From Nectonema munidae (lineage: Eukaryota > Nematomorpha > Nectonematoida > Nectonematidae), in assembly GCA_030549495.1 (NCBI GenBank), contig JAUIRK010000567.1, positions 833,501 through 897,500 of the forward strand: DNA of 64,000 nucleotides. The letters run 5' to 3'. A program made the translations under genes and the position numbers. The notes below the pieces were generated by a model, which worked only from the letters and a program-made list of their open reading frames with translations, did no database searches and was not told the DNA's origin. Numbering within the stretch: position 1 is the first letter of the stretch; every line of letters begins with the position of its first letter. Positions 14,201 to 23,929 of this stretch are shown in pieces.

Positions 14201-17200
14201 TTAATGTAAATTATTTCTTCCTTCTTAAAACTTATTTTTATATTCTAATATTATTATTTACTCGAATAAAACGTTTTAAACAATTTCATTATTCAGATTC
14301 GGTAGCGTGGACTGGACATATGTGCACGCTATTTTTTTTACAGAGAATAAAATAAATTATAAAAATGGAAATATAATTTGATATATATTTTTACTAAAAT
14401 ATTGAAAAAAGATTTAAAGAATCATTTCGATAGTCGGGCATCAATGGATTAAGTAGGTTTCCTTCAGAAATAAAATACGCAAAAAAGTCTTGGAGTTTAT
14501 TTTTTTATTTTTTATCAACGTTAATTTTTAAAAGATAAATTTTATTTGAATATCTTTCAAAAAGTTTATTGATCGGTGAAAAATTTCTCTTAATTATTTG
14601 CTTCATAGATGTAGAAACTTTAAGCTATTAACACCAAACGACAAATGAGAGTATTCATTAGTTAGAGTAATTATAAAAAACACATCGCTCAGAAAAGATA
14701 AAAAAAAAGGATAGGATTTGCACAAAACGTAAATTACTGCCTTTATATGCCCAAAAAGCATCTCGGTATTTTAAAAGTGCGAGATAATATTAAAAATGTG
14801 TACGCAGAATTGCCATCAAATCTCACAAAATGTTGAAATTTGTTGTAGTACATAGCAAGGAACGTAAACAATTCTAAGTATATATACTGTCTCGTATACG
14901 GTATAAACGTAATTGTTGTATTGAAACAAAGCATTTGTACACTTTTATAAACTTAAAAAGCTCTAAATATAGATTTATTCAAATTTTAGTTTTTGAGAAA
15001 TGGCTAAAAACAGTTGTATTTCGCCAAATGGTTAAAGCAAAATGAATTATAGCACTGTCGTAGTACACACATAGAAGATTGGACTTAAAATTTGAAATAC
15101 CTTTATTGTCTGCCGCTATGAATCCAAGTATGTTTTCGTGTCTGATCATGGCAGTTTGATAAATCTCCACTTCTCGAAACCAAGAAGATTCTTCTCTGGA
15201 CACAAACATTTTAACGGCAACTTTTTCGCCTCGCCACGACCCCATCCAAACAACGCCATAACTGCCTTTCCCAATGATTTCAATGAGCTGAATCGTCCTT
15301 GCCACTGTTCTCTGCACTAAAAGAGGCAGTCCTAGGAAAAAGTTATTCATAAAGTTAGACAAATCTCCAAAAAGATTGCTTCAAAGAAATCTTTCCTCTA
15401 AATTTTTGGAGATCCCGCAGTAAAAAATTGCTTTGGGCATCGTAAGTAAATAACAAGAGAGCTTTATTCAAAGCAACTTATGGTTTGCCTTCAAAAAGAG
15501 TCTAGGTTTATATAGTGTTCGTGTAGGCTAGTGTCTATCTATTAAGTTTTGCTCCTCTTTCCACTAGTGATAGGTTTGTAGATGCATTAAGCATATCAGA
15601 GGTCTAGCAAGACCTCCGGGGAGACAACTTGCCAGACCTTATTATATATTTAAATGTATAAATCGTAAAGTGCTAAGAAAACATACTTAAAATAAAAATT
15701 TTCAAAAAATATTTTACATACATATTGAAAGCAACATTTCAAAAATTCTATATAAAAGTTCAAAACACTTAACTTTGAAATTGCATTTTTATTTCATGAA
15801 AACTATATGATTGGTTGAAATGTTTATGTAATATATAATAACTAGCCAGTCCCGTGGTCGTTTCTCGCTGCGCTCAAAACATAGGATCTTTAGAATTATT
15901 TTTCTAAATAATTAACGTTCGATGCTGTTGATGATTTCTGTTATTTGGGCGATATGATAAATTGCAACAGTGATGTTTCTAGTAGCGTAGGAGCGCAAAT
16001 ACGTCTAGGCCCTAGGGGATGTCCTTGAATTCTTTTATATGAATCAAAGAATCGAAAAATATTCTTTAAAAAATTAAAAAATATTTTTTTTTCAAATATA
16101 TCGTTGGTTCCCGTTACTTTTAGAAAAAGAATAAATATTTTTCGATTTTTCAAAGAATATTTTTCGATTCTTTAATTACAGTATTTCATATTGATTATTA
16201 TAATATCGCGCAAATTGCAAAAATATAGATAATAACTTTTGTAATATCTTATGAGGTATATCAAATCGTACATCTAGTAAAATATGGACAGAAAGTTTCA
16301 TATTTTTTGATTTTTTAGAGAATATTTTTCTATTTTTCGATTATTTGACAGATATATTATTTAATAGCGTGAAAAAATTGCAAAAATAAATATGAGCTGA
16401 CGGGTTGGAGATGAATCATCGTAGTATACAGGTTGGAGATATATTATATAATATAAATTTATTTGAAGTTTTCAACAAATTTTACAATGTACTTTTTAAA
16501 AAATAATAGTTATTCGTAAGATCCAAGCAAATTTAAGCACAGCAAAAAATTAAGAAGCCATTTTTATTGTAATAAAAAGGGCGATAATGTTTTTTTGCTT
16601 ATATCACATCAAGGATGAAAAAGTATAATATAGAAAATTGTTGTGATTTAAAAACTACTATATAACACAAACTATATAATTACTACATTTAATATACAGT
16701 CAAATCTGAGCCCAATTAAGGGAACCATCAAAAGTGGTGTTTGTGAACGGACGGTCGCTTATAAAGGACGGATAAGCTGACAGGATTCGTTGGGAAGAAT
16801 TGAAACTGATCCTTTAATGGAAACGATCGTAAAGACAGGTCTTGTAGATATTGTAAATGGCGAAAGTTCAGGAACATCCTCCGTATAATTGTTTATTACT
16901 AGTGTTTAGTTATAACAGTCTTTCTCAAAGTAGTCCAAGAAGAAAAAGGTTGAGAATCACCCGGTTATAACTTTAACTTCTTTAAGGAACTATGTATACC
17001 AAATAATGTATCAAAAAAGCAGAAGTGGTCACCTGATCCAGAACCAGACATTGACGTTTCATGCATCATTTTGGAGATGGTTAAGGATTGGTCGCTTAGG
17101 TCTGGAAGACTGCCAGCATCGAGCATTGGCTTGGAAGCTTCGCTGAGCGATGCTTTGTTGGAGCTATTTTGCTTTTTGTTGTAGCAGTGGTAAAATGAGC

Positions 17201-18113
17201 GTTTATACAAAAAGTAAAAGAAAATGAAGAAGATTAGGGAGGAGAAGATGGCAGCCAATAACAAGAGGAGGTAGCTGCCTGGAGTTGATGTGTACGCCAC
17301 TAGAAGGAACAAAATGAATTTTAGAATTAAAAGAGTATATATATCAAAATACTGATAAGGATATAAATGTTTGAATGCTACGAATATGAAAAACAAATAA
17401 GAGATTCGAATTCTATAAAAAAAAATTAAGCTAAAATCATCGATTAAAGTAAAATTAAAAGGTAAATATTGTTATTTATTTTTTATATAGTAAGAATTTA
17501 CTCGATTACATGGGAAAATGCACAGTTGGAGAAAGGGAGGGCAAGATAGACAAAAATGATCATAACATTTTAAAAATTGAACGATTCACAAAAACGCTTT
17601 AGCAGGTAAAAAAAATGACTCAAAAATTTTTAATAAAAATAATTTTATTAAAACGAATCAGCTTAGCTTATTTTTTCTCTGCGAAAAAAATGATGCTCAT
17701 TTTAGTAGACATTTATTTTAGATATTTTAGTAGAGGTGAAATATTGGAGCGGCTATTTTTAGTAAAAAATTAAGAACACCCTGGTCGCTTCTTTTCATTT
17801 TGTATATTACAATTATTTTTGCCGGAAACAGAATTTTACATTCATATTGAAAAAATGACTCTATACTTAAGAGTGCATAAATGAAGTTTCAACAGCACAT
17901 TCTCTAACAAAATTTATGCATATCAAAGAAGACCGCATAAAAAGGATAAATAGATCTTCATTACTCGCAACTTTATTTGGAAGAGCTGGTAGCAAATCCT
18001 TGTTGCAGTAGTCAAAGGAGTCACAGCAAAGGATACGAAAGTCGTCATTAGACTTGGATGATATGCACATAAACGGCTTATCTATTGGATGAAGCTTTTC
18101 TTTGTCATAGCAC
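2094..18113 (-). CDS. babo: TGF-beta/activin type I receptor kinase (baboon/ALK4/5 class), six exons, partial at both ends
   Basis: This is a membrane receptor serine/threonine kinase that, in the known family, is phosphorylated on its GS box by a type II receptor and then phosphorylates R-Smads. Six exons were placed from homology and GT/AG sites: 18113-17965, 17299-17033, 15331-15101, 6898-6731, 5827-5546 and 2224-2094. All junction phases agree. In order they give the end of the cysteine-rich ectodomain, a transmembrane helix, a GS box (SGSGSGLPLL), and the kinase with [19 protein letters not shown] and YLAPE motifs. The L45 loop reads NKDNGTWTQ, as in the activin/TGF-beta class that uses Smad2/3, not the BMP class. 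The signal-peptide exon was not found, and the last kinase exon should lie left of the window. The catalytic loop is H-C-D rather than H-R-D. The 8.2-kb intron between 15101 and 6898 is full of transposon debris. Confidence 0.92.
3336..3485 (+). mobile_element. tRNA-derived SINE, full length, 13-bp target duplication
   Basis: The 150-bp unit has an internal pol III B box (GGTTCGATCCC, near 3392) and an upstream A-box-like GGTTGGTTAGATAC. Its tail contains CACAATTGTGCC and ends TTACCTTTACC. It is flanked by perfect 13-bp direct repeats, TTTAAACAACTGT, at 3323-3335 and 3486-3498. This makes it the cleanest and probably youngest copy of the family here and fixes the unit's ends. Confidence 0.9.
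4066..4198 (-). mobile_element. tRNA-derived SINE copy, head truncated
   Basis: Reverse-complement copy of the SINE at 3336. The tail (GGTAAAGGTACC) and the CACAATTGTGCC block are intact and the B box is present. Sequence similarity stops inside the tRNA head, where the last ~20 bases seen in complete copies are missing. Confidence 0.85.
5546..5827 (-). CDS. babo: Type I receptor exon: catalytic and activation loops
   Basis: This 94-codon exon opens [16 protein letters not shown], followed by [25 protein letters not shown] and [17 protein letters not shown]. The catalytic Asp, the metal-binding DLG and the APE glutamate are present. The residue before the catalytic Asp, normally Arg, is Cys (codon TGC at 5805-5807). 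The Arg after GLAV in ALK5 is also Cys (codon at 5730-5732). Both codons could arise from CGC by a single transition. The donor is GGATG|gtatgt. Confidence 0.93.
5828..6730. other. Receptor intron with possible piggyBac end remnant
   Basis: Very AT-rich. At 6298-6338 the sequence around AGGGGAACATTGGC, ending GGTTAA, resembles the right end of the piggyBac MITE at 57575-57704. A weak TTGACCCATT near 6168 could be its other end. Nothing else was recognised. Confidence 0.35.
6731..6898 (-). CDS. babo: Type I receptor exon: L45 loop and hinge region
   Basis: This 56-codon exon begins [14 protein letters not shown] and ends [16 protein letters not shown]. The DNGTWTQ part of the L45 loop sets R-Smad choice in characterised receptors, and this one matches the activin/TGF-beta class closely. 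The acceptor is tgtgtag|ACAATGG and the donor is CAGG|gtaatt. Confidence 0.93.
6899..8061. other. Receptor intron, non-coding
   Basis: No exon or named repeat was recognised here. Frames such as 6940-7146 and 7475-7705 on the minus strand have low-complexity composition and no domain signature. Confidence 0.4.
8062..10527 (-). mobile_element. hAT DNA transposon with subterminal TTGACTTTAT repeats
   Basis: The left end starts TAGGGCAAACAAAAATTGAT. The right end, reverse-complemented, starts TAGGGGGAATAAAGTCAATA. Both resemble the ends of the related element at 23930. TTGACTTTA-type motifs recur just inside both ends, as expected of hAT subterminal transposase-binding repeats. The flanks (CTCATAAATT and CTCATAATAT) suggest a decayed target duplication, but exact ends are uncertain by a few bases. 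It lies inside the large receptor intron and encodes one hAT transposase on the same strand. Confidence 0.75.
8917..10293 (-). pseudogene. hAT transposase, broken
   Basis: The reading starts [12 protein letters not shown] at 10293. An N-terminal zinc finger of the C-x2-C...H-x4-H kind (CKLC...HHRKGKKH) is split by a frameshift in an A-run near 10165. The body has IFLIVDESE (catalytic Asp region), then one in-frame TAA near 9680 just before [10 protein letters not shown]. It continues with [21 protein letters not shown] and a C-terminal hAT dimerisation block ([19 protein letters not shown]). Only about two breaks were seen, so inactivation may be fairly recent. Confidence 0.85.
10528..10830 (+). 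pseudogene. hAT (ZBED5/GTF2IRD2-like) transposase fragment
   Basis: The plus strand reads [16 protein letters not shown], a stop, then [19 protein letters not shown]. This matches the segment of ZBED5/GTF2IRD2-type hAT proteins just before the first catalytic Asp (ALQLDEST). It is short and interrupted, and no ends were found. Confidence 0.5.
11100..12012 (+). pseudogene. Degenerate copy of an arthropod repeat-borne protein (QGERFHQDI-type)
   Basis: Scattered plus-strand segments read [28 protein letters not shown] and [26 protein letters not shown]...MMSDFCW. These match in order a multi-copy 'uncharacterised' protein family I recognise from arthropod genomes by its WRLFID...CGDLK...ERFHQDI...DYCW signature. 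I cannot name its superfamily. The copy is badly decayed and no end repeats were seen, so it is listed as a fossil only. Confidence 0.55.
12692..12912. repeat. Long hairpin (foldback/MITE-like), about 100-bp arms
   Basis: Two arms of about 100 bp read as near-perfect reverse complements. The left arm contains GATGTGATATTTCGC and AAACACAAATACTTAA. The right arm contains GCGAAATATCACATC and TTAAGTATTTGTGTTT. The centre holds paired GACAGGTAGAGA / TCTCTACCTGTC. A partial third arm copy lies at about 13117-13185. No coding capacity. Confidence 0.85.
13307..13537 (+). other. Open frame of unknown nature, 76 codons
   Basis: The frame begins [20 protein letters not shown] and has a lysine-rich, non-low-complexity composition through [12 protein letters not shown] recognise no domain. 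Downstream sequence up to about 13960 keeps short peptide-like stretches with stops, so this may be the start of another decayed transposon gene. It lies within the big receptor intron on the opposite strand. Confidence 0.25.
13538..15100. other. Receptor intron, non-coding
   Basis: AT-rich sequence without recognisable exons or repeat ends up to the kinase exon at 15101. Confidence 0.4.
15101..15331 (-). CDS. babo: Type I receptor exon: GS box end, kinase N-lobe
   Basis: This 77-codon exon starts [14 protein letters not shown], the regulatory wedge that binds FKBP12 in known receptors. It continues through the glycine loop GKGSYGVVW, the ATP-anchoring lysine in VAVK, the helix C glutamate in FREVEIY, and [15 protein letters not shown]. 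It ends AAAG|gtattt. The boundaries and phases match those I would expect for the family. Confidence 0.93.
15842..15892 (-). mobile_element. Helitron-like 3'-end fragment
   Basis: About 50 bp matching the CTAGCC-GGTCCCGTGGTCG end and TTTCTCGCTGCGCTC hairpin of the units at 21857 and 22350. It is followed by unrelated sequence. Confidence 0.6.
16050..16170. repeat. Hairpin within a dispersed repeat
   Basis: Arms GAATCGAAAAATATTCTTT and its complement AAAGAATATTTTTCGATTC bracket a loop containing ATATATCGTTGGTTCCCG. The loop's reverse complement recurs at about 53650-53680 (AAAAGTAACGGCAAGCAACG), and the downstream ATATTATTTAA...GTG..AAATTGCA part recurs in direct orientation. Both loci therefore carry one repeat family. 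Confidence 0.6.
17033..17299 (-). CDS. babo: Type I receptor exon: transmembrane segment and start of GS box
   Basis: A short extracellular linker (AYTSTPGS) is followed by about 24 hydrophobic residues (from [10 protein letters not shown]), a basic stop-transfer (YKRS), a Ser/Asp-rich juxtamembrane stretch, and the GS box start TSMSGSGSG. The donor TCAG|gtgacc leaves one base, which completes Gly in the next exon. The phospho-acceptor Ser/Thr run of the GS box is preserved apart from a Met at one position. Confidence 0.9.
17965..18113 (-). CDS. babo: Type I receptor exon: C-terminal half of the cysteine-rich ectodomain
   Basis: The exon opens after a tttttacag acceptor and closes at GCGA|gtaatg. 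It encodes [16 protein letters not shown] followed by a [12 protein letters not shown] segment. The paired cysteines and CN are the cysteine box that ends the ectodomain of type I receptors. It begins with the third base of a codon and ends with one base that joins TG of the next exon. The upstream exon with the first cysteines and signal peptide was looked for on the minus strand up to about 30 kb and not recognised. Confidence 0.88.
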
Positions 18114-19522
18114 CTGTAAAAACAAATAGACAATAAAATAAAGTATAATATTGGAGCTTGAGCTTAGACTTCAGAACTTAGCGTGTTCAAGCCTAAGAAC
18201 AACTTTTATTTCGTATCTTTCGAAAGAAGAGGTATAAATTTTCCATCAAAAGAGAAAAAAAATACTTAAAGAACATTTTTTTATTCTTCATCGTTATCTT
18301 TTGAGTATATTTAAAAATATCAATATCTCTAAGGATACTAGAAAGTATTTGCACGACACTAAGAGCATCGACTGAAAACCATAACTGAATACATTTTATT
18401 CAGGAGTCCCCCTACCACACACTATCAAATTATATATCTTGAAGCTTAAAAAGATTACACCAAAATTTAACAAATAAAACGTGGCGTCACATCTGAAAAT
18501 CGAAATAAAAATGCCAGATGTCCCTAGAATGTATCATTTTGTAAGTGCTATGCAATGCGCGAAAAACATACATTCGCTTCCTCATTCTTAAAAATATATG
18601 TTGGCATTTTTAGAAATCTTTTTTGAAAAAATTGTTAAAAACGGCATTTCGGTTTTTTATGTTTCTTTTCACAATTTCGCTGGCATTTTTAAGAAACTTC
18701 CCAATAATTTCATTACTTTTATTAAAATTACATACAAATACTTTTTTTCAGAGATAAAAAATTATTAGTAGATGAAGACGTAAGAATGCTGATAAAGTAG
18801 ATGCTCTAAACATGACAGACTTTGATGAGTCGGACAATGAAAATGGGCGAAATGATAACGTGGACAGTGGATGCTAAGCACACTGTACGTCGAGAGTCTG
18901 ACTTCGATAAAACTGAATACCATCCATCAGATAGTAATTCAAGTGTCAAAAACACCCTAAATATATAAAATACCCTAAATATCATCAGTGCAGCATGTAA
19001 TACGCATTTGAGATAATATGCCAATAATGTCTAATTTAGAAAACACTTTAAGATATTAAATAGCATCCCAAACTTTAAGACCCTATATATTTTTTTTAAT
19101 TCGAATAGAAGTGTGAATTAGAACACATTAAAAGGGTGAAAAATGATTGTGTAAAACATGTGCCCATTAGAGGCCTGCGTGGGGCGAGCCACTTTTGCGG
19201 GTTTGCAGGACCCGCAAATAAATTGAGCATAGGGGTCATTTGACTGCAGGTGGGTTGAATATTAGCACTCCGAGTTATTGTTGGTATTTGCAAATTAATT
19301 CTTAAAAAATTGTATAATTTATATGATATTCATTCATAGCTCATATCTGATTGTATAAAGTGTAACATCAGTAAAGTACATCACATCAAACTAGAGTAGG
19401 GATCGAGGGGTAAAATAATAAAATGAGGACGGGGTAAAACGCTTTACTGTGGATAAGTTGTGGAAGTTTGAGAAAGTTAGATTCAAGAGTTATATACTCT
19501 TGATTGAAGCGTTGCATTGAGG

Positions 19523-20021
19523 CAGTGTTCCTCAAACCTTTTTATTTCTCGGCACACTTAAAGTTGTACAAAATTTAAATGGCGTCCACGATATAATATA
19601 TATTTTAAATATTCATTTATTTAACAGTAATCTTAATTCTTTCTTGAAAAAAGAAACTTATGTTTTGAATATAAAATTTAAAAAAAATATGTGATATAAT
19701 TCCGAAAGTTACTTCTTAAAACAAAAAGATAATATAATATACTCTACTTGTGAATAGAAACATTTTTCCTGTAATATGAAAGTTTAGATGAATTATTTCA
19801 ATAAAGTTTTGAATTTTTATATTATTGTGTTATTATGAAGGTTGTGTAATTTTTAAAAGAATAATAATCCTAAACAAGTAAAGGTTTCAATTCCTCACTC
19901 TGGAACACGATCGCTAACAATTTTTGATTCAATAGTTTTATGTATGAAAAATTTATGAGTCCCGTTTTAGAATTTCATGAGGTGCACCAGTGTGCCTCGG
20001 CACACCTTTTGAGAAACACTA
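19523..20021. mobile_element. hAT-type MITE, about 500 bp
   Basis: The left end is CAGTGTTCCTCAAACC...CTCGGCACAC. The right end, reverse-complemented, is TAGTGTTTCTCAAAAGG followed by CGAGGCACAC. Flanks CATTGAGG and CATAAATG match at 5 of 8 positions, compatible with an old 8-bp duplication. It has no coding capacity. Confidence 0.65.
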
Positions 20022-20599
20022 CATAAATGAACGAGCGGAGTTTGACAGTTAGACTCACTAATTGCGTTACCTAAGTCTTGATGAAAGATGAGAATTGTGT
20101 AAATGCAGAAAATAATGAAGCTGCAAAATAAATATAAAAGAAATTAAAGCGAATGAGAAATGCACATGTGCCTGTAGAGAAATTTTGATTTGCCTCGTAA
20201 AACGCTGGTGAAGCATTTTCCATCTGTTTCGCAAGTTTTGTTAGCACACGTTGAGCAATAGCATTTCAAGACTAAAATATATATTAAAGGCTTTAACACA
20301 CAGATTGGAGTATTTTACTAAGTTATGTAATATCAATGAAGCAAAAAATTTCAAGTTTGTCGTTTACTAGGTCAATAATGGATAGAAAGGGTGGTTTTTG
20401 GAAAAGTTGCAGAGTCAAAGGGTAAAGTGCAAGACTTTGACTCTAAGTAATTACAAAAATCACACTTGAAATCCAATCCACAGAATTAAAAACTTCTCAT
20501 ACCATAAAAATTTTGGGCATATTATTTTTTCATTTGAATTCAAATATAAATTAAAAAAGAGCGAATAAACGCCATTGTCATTAAATCGTATTCATAAAT

Positions 20600-21010
20600 A
20601 AACGCCTATTTTGAAGCTAAATAATAAATATTTATATACGTAAAACTTAAATTTAAATTAACATAAATAGAATCAAGTGAGAGTATGAATTTGAAAACGA
20701 ATTATAAATAAATGTATTTTGAAGAAAATATATAAAATTAATGAAAGCAAATTTATATTCTACTGTAATGAATATTTACTAGTTATAGACAATGTGGGGT
20801 AATTTAAACAGATCAAATAAAATTAAGTGAGACATCTTTATATTTATAGATCAATATTTGATTAAAGTATTTGAAAACTAATTATGATGTTATGTATTTT
20901 GGAGATAATATAAAATCAAGGAACGTATCTTTAGACTAGTTAAAAATAATATTATGTAATTGTAAGAAAAATTAAGGAAGGCATCTTTAAATTTATAGAT
21001 TAATATTAGT
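20600..21010. repeat. Degenerate tandem repeat, period about 150 bp
   Basis: Blocks starting near 20667, 20817 and 20966 share the order A-A-TTAAGTGAG/ TTAAGGAAGG, CATCTTTA-ATTTATAGAT, TTTGAAAAC-AATTAT and TATTTTGGAGA-AATATA. They are spaced by about 150 bases with heavy divergence. I see no coding content. Confidence 0.45.
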
Positions 21011-21856
21011 GCATATGCAGCTTAAATAATATAATCTCACTGTTTACACTAAAACACAATTAACAAATTGTAACAGAATTGCAAATTTCTTAAATCATAT
21101 TTTTATTTTCAAATATTCAGGGCCTTAAATTTACTACTAAGGAATGATTTTTATAGTAATAATTTATTAGCATTTCATAATTTTGTACATTTAAAAAATA
21201 TGTTTATTAAAGAATTGGGTATTCTTAAGATTTTCTATGCTTGACTGTGCTATAGGACAAAAAATAATCTATACTATAATTAGACAAATAAATTAATCTA
21301 TACTAAAAATAAACATGCAACACGAAGAAGTAAAATATTAATTTAATTAAAAAAAGTACATTTATTTGTAATATTTTGTAAATTTGATGTAAATTGAAGG
21401 ATAAAAGCTAGAAAAATGAATAAAAATACATTCATTTAGTTATAAAAATAGGAATTGTTCATCTAAATAGTTAGACAGATGGAAGTAAAAAATATATTAA
21501 AAAAATTTCATCTAAGAGTATTTTTAAGTAGTTAAACTATTGATTTGTAAAATAATATCTTTACACTAAAGAAATAAAATTCAAAACTAAGTAAAGTTTT
21601 CTAGAATATTATTCTTCTTGTAAAATTTAGTTTTAAAACAGAGTTAATTTTAGATATGAGGATTTCAAGGAAATTAATTTTCCCCAAAAATTTGATGTGA
21701 AAATAGAACATATTCTTGTCTATCTTAGACTTATTTCCAGAAAAGTATAGAAATTTCTTACCTACTAACTAAAAAAGGTATTAAGTAAAAAAAATTTCTT
21801 AACTTTCTAAATGTATATTTACTGGATGGTTATAATTTAAATGAAATATTTACATA

Positions 21857-22345
21857 CTAGCCGGTCCCGTGGTCGTTTCTCGCTTCGCTCGAAACAGTGT
21901 TTCTCGCTGCGCTCGAAACATAGGATTCTGGGTAGTGTGTATATTTAGTTGCTAATTCAAATTCGCTTCGCTCGAAAGACCACGGGACCGGCTAGTTTTT
22001 TTTTGTTTAGGCTGCTCTCGAAACATAGGATTGTGAGTAGTGTGTATTTTGAGTTGCTAATAGTGTTATATGGTATGGTGATCAGTTTTTAGAATATTTG
22101 TACCTTTTCTGTGTATATGATATCTTTATATATGATGTGTATTGAACTCATCACACATATAAAAATACACACAAAACATATAATAATTTCAACCAATCAA
22201 AATGCTTCAAGCGACAAACACACATACAAACTCATCACACCATATAAAAATACACACAAAACACATATATAAATAATTTCAACCAATCAAAATGCTTCAG
22301 CGACAGACACACACACACACAGACGCTAGCTTATTATAATATAGA
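21857..22345 (-). mobile_element. Helitron-like non-autonomous unit, copy 1
   Basis: Read on the minus strand, it starts TCTATATTATAATAAGC and ends ACCACGGGACCGGCTAG, placed between A and T as Helitrons do. Near the 3' end is the short palindrome TTTCTCGCTTCGCTCGAAA, which could be the terminal hairpin. A second, inverted copy of the 3' end (ACCACGGGACCGGCTAGT) sits about 110 bp inside, at 21977-21995. The rest holds two direct repeats containing CACCAT/CACATATAAAAATACACAC and CCAATCAAAATGCTTC, plus a CA microsatellite. Confidence 0.6.
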
Positions 22346-22349
22346 TAGA

Positions 22350-22896
22350 CTAGCCGGTCCCGTGGTCGTTTCTCGCTTCGCTCGAAACAGTGTTTCTCGC
22401 TGCGCTCGAAACATAGGATTCTGGATAGTGTGTATATTGAGTTGCTAATTTAAATTCTCTTCACTCAAAACGACCACGGGACCGGCTAGTTTTTTATTGT
22501 TTAGGCTACGCTCGAAACATAGAATTCTTGTAGTGTGTATTTTGAGTTGCTAATAGTGTTATATGGTATGGTGATCAGTTTTTAGAATATTTGTACCTTT
22601 TCTGTGTATTTTTCTATTACACCATATAAAAAAAAGATATTTCAACCAATCAGAATGATTCAAGCGACACTCACACTACAGATATATGAACTCATCACAC
22701 ATATAAAAATACACACAAAACATATAATAATTTAAACCAATCAGAATGCTTCAACAAATACACACACGCATACAAACTCATCACACCATATAAAAATACA
22801 CACAAAACATATATAAATAAATTCAACCAATCAAAATGCTTCCAGCGACAGACACACACACACACACACACACAGACGCTAGCTTATTATAATATA
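22350..22896 (-). mobile_element. Helitron-like non-autonomous unit, copy 2 (tandem)
   Basis: Same structure as the unit ending at 22345, in the same orientation and only four bases away. The outer end starts CTAGCCGGTCCCGTGG, the inverted internal end lies at 22471-22490, the direct repeats are expanded, and the last bases are GCTTATTATAATATAGA before T. Copy 2 is about 60 bp longer, from additional internal repeat and CA-tract length. Confidence 0.6.
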
Positions 22897-23929
22897 GATA
22901 GAAGATAACGATGTGTAGGAAGTCTGGGTAATTTTAAATATAGAATATTATTTCATTATTGTAAAATCTGACAAAGCGAAAGCTAAGAGATTTAATATAA
23001 CTTTTTTTACATAAAATAACATAATATTTCATTAGTAAATGCTAAAAAAAATTTTTACAGTAAATAAAAACCTTTAAGGTTATTCCTAAATTTGGCTGCA
23101 AAAATATGATTACAAATTACTCTAAACGAAAAACAAATATATAATAAAATTTTATGTAATATTAATGACATAACATTGGATTTTTCTTTGTAAATTATTC
23201 TAGATTGTTTTTTGACCTAAAATTGATATATACCCTTTAAATCTTCAATCGATCGAATTTTTTCTCTATTTTGATAACTGATAGTTCTTCATTCAAAATT
23301 TAAATATTATGATTTATGATGAACCAGGTAGCAATGATTTTTATTATAAAAAAAGTTGAAAAAGTGTTCATTGAATATGCGATTTTTATTATTTATTTAT
23401 TTACGTTTTAATAAAAAGTTAAATATGCCATTCATTTTCATATTTTTCCTAAATTGACATCTCACAGTTATTTCTATTACTAATCGCCACATACCCATGT
23501 ATTGTATGATAGGGCTTTTTACGATGTTTGAATTTAAAGAACTCTAATATAAAATTAATAATCGCATGAATAAGTATTTAATAGTGTGAATTATACATCG
23601 CTTTTCGAAATACCATAAATAAAATATACAAAAGATTTATTCATCATAGCTTCACATTCTTTGCGTATTAAATACATAAACGTTTATATTATAAAAATAA
23701 AATAACTAACTTTTGAAATAACAAGTTAGATATATTTATGTATTTTCAGACATTAAGAGCGTGCCGAGATCTTTATCTATATACCCTCAGATTTTTATAC
23801 ATAAGTACTTATTAATTCATTTCCAGAAAGTTACTAATTACAGAAGTAATGTAAACTTATATATTAATAGAGCAAAAACACAATGTGTAAACAAGAAAAA
23901 AATTGTAATGTTTTTTGTATTGTAATAAC

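Larger units (their letters stand above)
15332..17032. other. Receptor intron with Helitron-like fragment and dispersed repeat
   Basis: A 50-bp fragment starting CTAGCCAGTCCCGTGGTCG at 15842 matches the ends of the tandem units at 21857. A 120-bp hairpin occupies 16050-16170, and related sequence continues to about 16400; both are shared with 53640-53817. Near 16699 a CAGTCAAATCTGAGCCC block resembles a Tc1/pogo-type end, but no partner was found. Confidence 0.45.
18114..23929. other. Long non-coding region between receptor exon and hAT element
   Basis: This holds a MITE (19523-20021), a degenerate tandem array (20600-21010), the Helitron-like pair (21857-22896) and a possible piggyBac-type acidic fragment near 18810-18960 (ESDFDKTEYHPSDSN on the plus strand). 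No host exon was recognised, although the missing 5' receptor exon could be hidden here. Confidence 0.45.

Noticed and set aside
15138-15320. Plus-strand frame of 60 codons
   Set aside because: It is the antisense shadow of the kinase N-lobe exon (15101-15331), which has clear homology.
16699-16800. Tc1/pogo-like terminal sequence CAGTCAAATCTGAG
   Set aside because: Only one end is visible and no transposase text is present.
18806-19024. Minus-strand frame of 72 codons as a host gene
   Set aside because: Opposite strand of the possible piggyBac-type acidic fragment; no domain.
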